The translations under genes were made by a program, and so were the position numbers. Under the pieces are notes generated by a model. That model made no database searches and was not told where the DNA came from. It saw only the letters and a list, made by a program, of their open reading frames with translations. A DNA stretch of 7,047 nt from Gammaproteobacteria bacterium (GTDB lineage: Bacteria > Pseudomonadota > Gammaproteobacteria > Arenicellales > UBA868), in contig DPVA01000029.1 of the NCBI GenBank assembly GCA_003529705.1, positions 1 to 7,047 on the forward strand. The letters run 5' to 3'. Below, piece by piece: positions 5,642 through 7,047 of this stretch; positions within the stretch are counted from its first letter, which is position 1, and each line of letters starts with the position of its first letter.

Positions 5642-7047
5642 ATGAGAGAAGCGATGACCTGCGCAGAGGCAACCGTTCGTTTGTTGCAACGATATGGGGT
5701 GAGCACGGTATTCGGTATCCCCGGTGTGCACACGCTTGATTTTTGCCGGGCTCTTGATCAGGGCGTGCGCCATATCCAGGCCCGCAACGAGCAGGGCGCG
5801 GGGTTCATGGCAGAAGGATGGGCGCGGGCGACGGGGGAGCCAGGTGTCGCGCTGGTGATTTCGGGGCCGGGTGTCACCAATGCCAGTACACCGTTGGGAC
5901 AAGCCTATGCCGACAGCCTGCCTTTGCTGCTGTTGTCTGCGGACGCGGCGAGTAACACGATCGGAAAAGGTTGGGGCGTGCTCCACGAAATTACCGATCA
6001 GACTCAGATGACCAAACCCCTGACGGGTTTTTCCGCTACGGCCCGATCTGCGCAGGACGTTCCTGAACTTCTGGCCCAGGCCTTCACACTTTTTGCCAGT
6101 CAAAGACCCAGGCCCGTACATATCTCGATTCCCATCGACGTACAGGCTGAGTGTGTCGATGAAGATTGGCAGCCGGTCATGCTGCCCGGACGACCTAAAG
6201 CGGATCCGGAAGACATCATCAAGGCAGCCAACTGGCTGAAGGGCGCGAACTCTCCTCTCATTATGGTGGGGGGCGGCGCTTGCGGTGCCGGTGCCGCGAT
6301 GACGAAGCTCGCTGAGCATACGGGTGCGATCCTGATCGCGTCAACGGCTGGCAAGGGTATTGTCCCCGACGATCATCCGTTATCTCTCTCAGCATCAACG
6401 GTGCGACCGGAAGTGCTGGGTATTCTCCCCGAGGCGGATGTGATTCTTGCTGTCGGCACCGAACTTTCGGAAACCGACAGTTTCGTTGAACGCCTGAACT
6501 TTAAGGGTCAGATCATCCGCATCGACATAGACCCGAGCAAAATCAACGATTTCTATCCGGCGAATCTTGGCATCGTAGCCGACGCGCAATCGTCTATACA
6601 GGCGCTATGCGTCGCCCTTGATGATTACCGCGCGAACGGTGTCGGGGCAGCGCAAGAACGAGTGCGGGTCATTCGCGCAGAAATCCGTCAGGGACTCAGC
6701 GCGTCGGAACGCCAGCATGCTGCAGTCCTGGATGCGCTTGTCGAGGTCGCGCCGGCGGACATGATCTGGTCAGGAGACGCCTGTCAGTTGGTTTACACCG
6801 GCGCCTTTTCCGTACCGATGCGCTCGCCCCGAAAGTGGTTTTACCCTGCGGGGTACTGTGCTCTGGGTAACGCGTTACCAAACGCTATTGGCGCTCGCCT
6901 GGCCCGGCCCGAAACACCCGTTGCTGTATTGGCCGGTGATGGGGGGTTCATGTTCACCATGCCCGAACTGGTGACGGCTGCTGAATTGAAATTGCCGATA
7001 CCGATTATCATCTGGGAAAACGGAGGACTCAAGCAGATTCAGGATGA
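5642..7047 (+). CDS. ThDP-dependent enzyme, acetolactate synthase / 5-guanidino-2-oxopentanoate decarboxylase (AruI)-like, partial
   Basis: The open frame runs from ATG 5642 to the window edge: 468 codons of a family usually about 530-560 long, so the C-terminus is missing. The N-terminal pyrimidine-binding domain opens MTCAEATVRLLQRYGV, then FGIPGVHTL, the catalytic Glu50 in RNEQGAGFMAEGWAR, and SGPGVTN (74-80). LHEITDQTQM (114-123) and RPRPVHISIPIDV (155-167) follow. The central domain spans about 190-330, with VGGGACGAG at 209-217. The pyrophosphate domain carries GDGG (432-435) and ends the cofactor motif at Asn460. The FGIPGVHTL and LHE...DQ segments resemble AruI, the 2-ketoarginine decarboxylase, more than biosynthetic IlvB. 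I infer decarboxylation or C-C transfer on a 2-oxo acid, but the specificity is unproven. It is last of the visible operon, 12 nt after the oxygenase. Parts of the gene are GC-richer by eye than its neighbours. Confidence 0.85.
   Translation, partial: MREAMTCAEATVRLLQRYGVSTVFGIPGVHTLDFCRALDQGVRHIQARNEQGAGFMAEGWARATGEPGVALVISGPGVTNASTPLGQAYADSLPLLLLSADAASNTIGKGWGVLHEITDQTQMTKPLTGFSATARSAQDVPELLAQAFTLFASQRPRPVHISIPIDVQAECVDEDWQPVMLPGRPKADPEDIIKAANWLKGANSPLIMVGGGACGAGAAMTKLAEHTGAILIASTAGKGIVPDDHPLSLSASTVRPEVLGILPEADVILAVGTELSETDSFVERLNFKGQIIRIDIDPSKINDFYPANLGIVADAQSSIQALCVALDDYRANGVGAAQERVRVIRAEIRQGLSASERQHAAVLDALVEVAPADMIWSGDACQLVYTGAFSVPMRSPRKWFYPAGYCALGNALPNAIGARLARPETPVAVLAGDGGFMFTMPELVTAAELKLPIPIIIWENGGLKQIQD

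Noticed and set aside
5579..6319. Long antisense open frame (246 codons) on the - strand
   Set aside because: It lies opposite the ThDP enzyme, whose + strand frame has clear family motifs throughout; the antisense product has no recognisable domain and reads as a shadow of a GC-rich gene.

Overview
The window looks like a bacterial chromosome fragment, probably from a proteobacterium. The evidence is tightly packed genes all on the + strand, ATGA stop/start overlaps, recognisable Shine-Dalgarno sites and moderate to high GC in most genes. No rRNA, tRNA or other taxon marker is present, so a finer placement is not supported. Nothing reads as an insertion sequence, CRISPR array, tRNA or integrase.

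Left part (1-1602). The window opens in the last codons of an azlC-like gene, coupled by an ATGA overlap to a complete azlD-like gene; together they would form an AzlCD-type amino acid exporter. Next comes a lone, visibly AT-richer class I SAM-dependent methyltransferase of the kind usually seen in surface-polysaccharide clusters. A 326-base stretch without an intact gene follows. It contains a second, diverged copy of the 3' end of azlD (1405-1479), in frame and with its stop codon. The methyltransferase therefore sits between an intact azlD and an orphan azlD tail, which suggests insertion or gene exchange at the azlD 3' end.

Right part (1603-7047). Four co-directional genes with gaps of 20, -4 and 12 nt form an apparent operon: a 3-isopropylmalate dehydrogenase-like enzyme, a GMC-family FAD alcohol dehydrogenase, a gamma-butyrobetaine/trimethyllysine hydroxylase-like Fe(II)/2-oxoglutarate oxygenase with an N-terminal zinc domain, and a ThDP enzyme of the acetolactate synthase/2-ketoarginine decarboxylase (AruI-like) group that runs off the window end. 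Hydroxylation, alcohol oxidation, oxidative decarboxylation and ThDP chemistry on a 2-oxo acid would fit one small-molecule pathway, but the substrate cannot be named.

Two of these enzymes depart from their namesakes at key positions. The LeuB-like protein has Met where the family has its catalytic Tyr. The oxygenase keeps its iron and zinc ligands but lacks all four aromatic residues that form the trimethylammonium cage in human gamma-butyrobetaine hydroxylase. The operon is therefore unlikely to be simply leucine or carnitine biosynthesis and is the best candidate here for an undescribed pathway.
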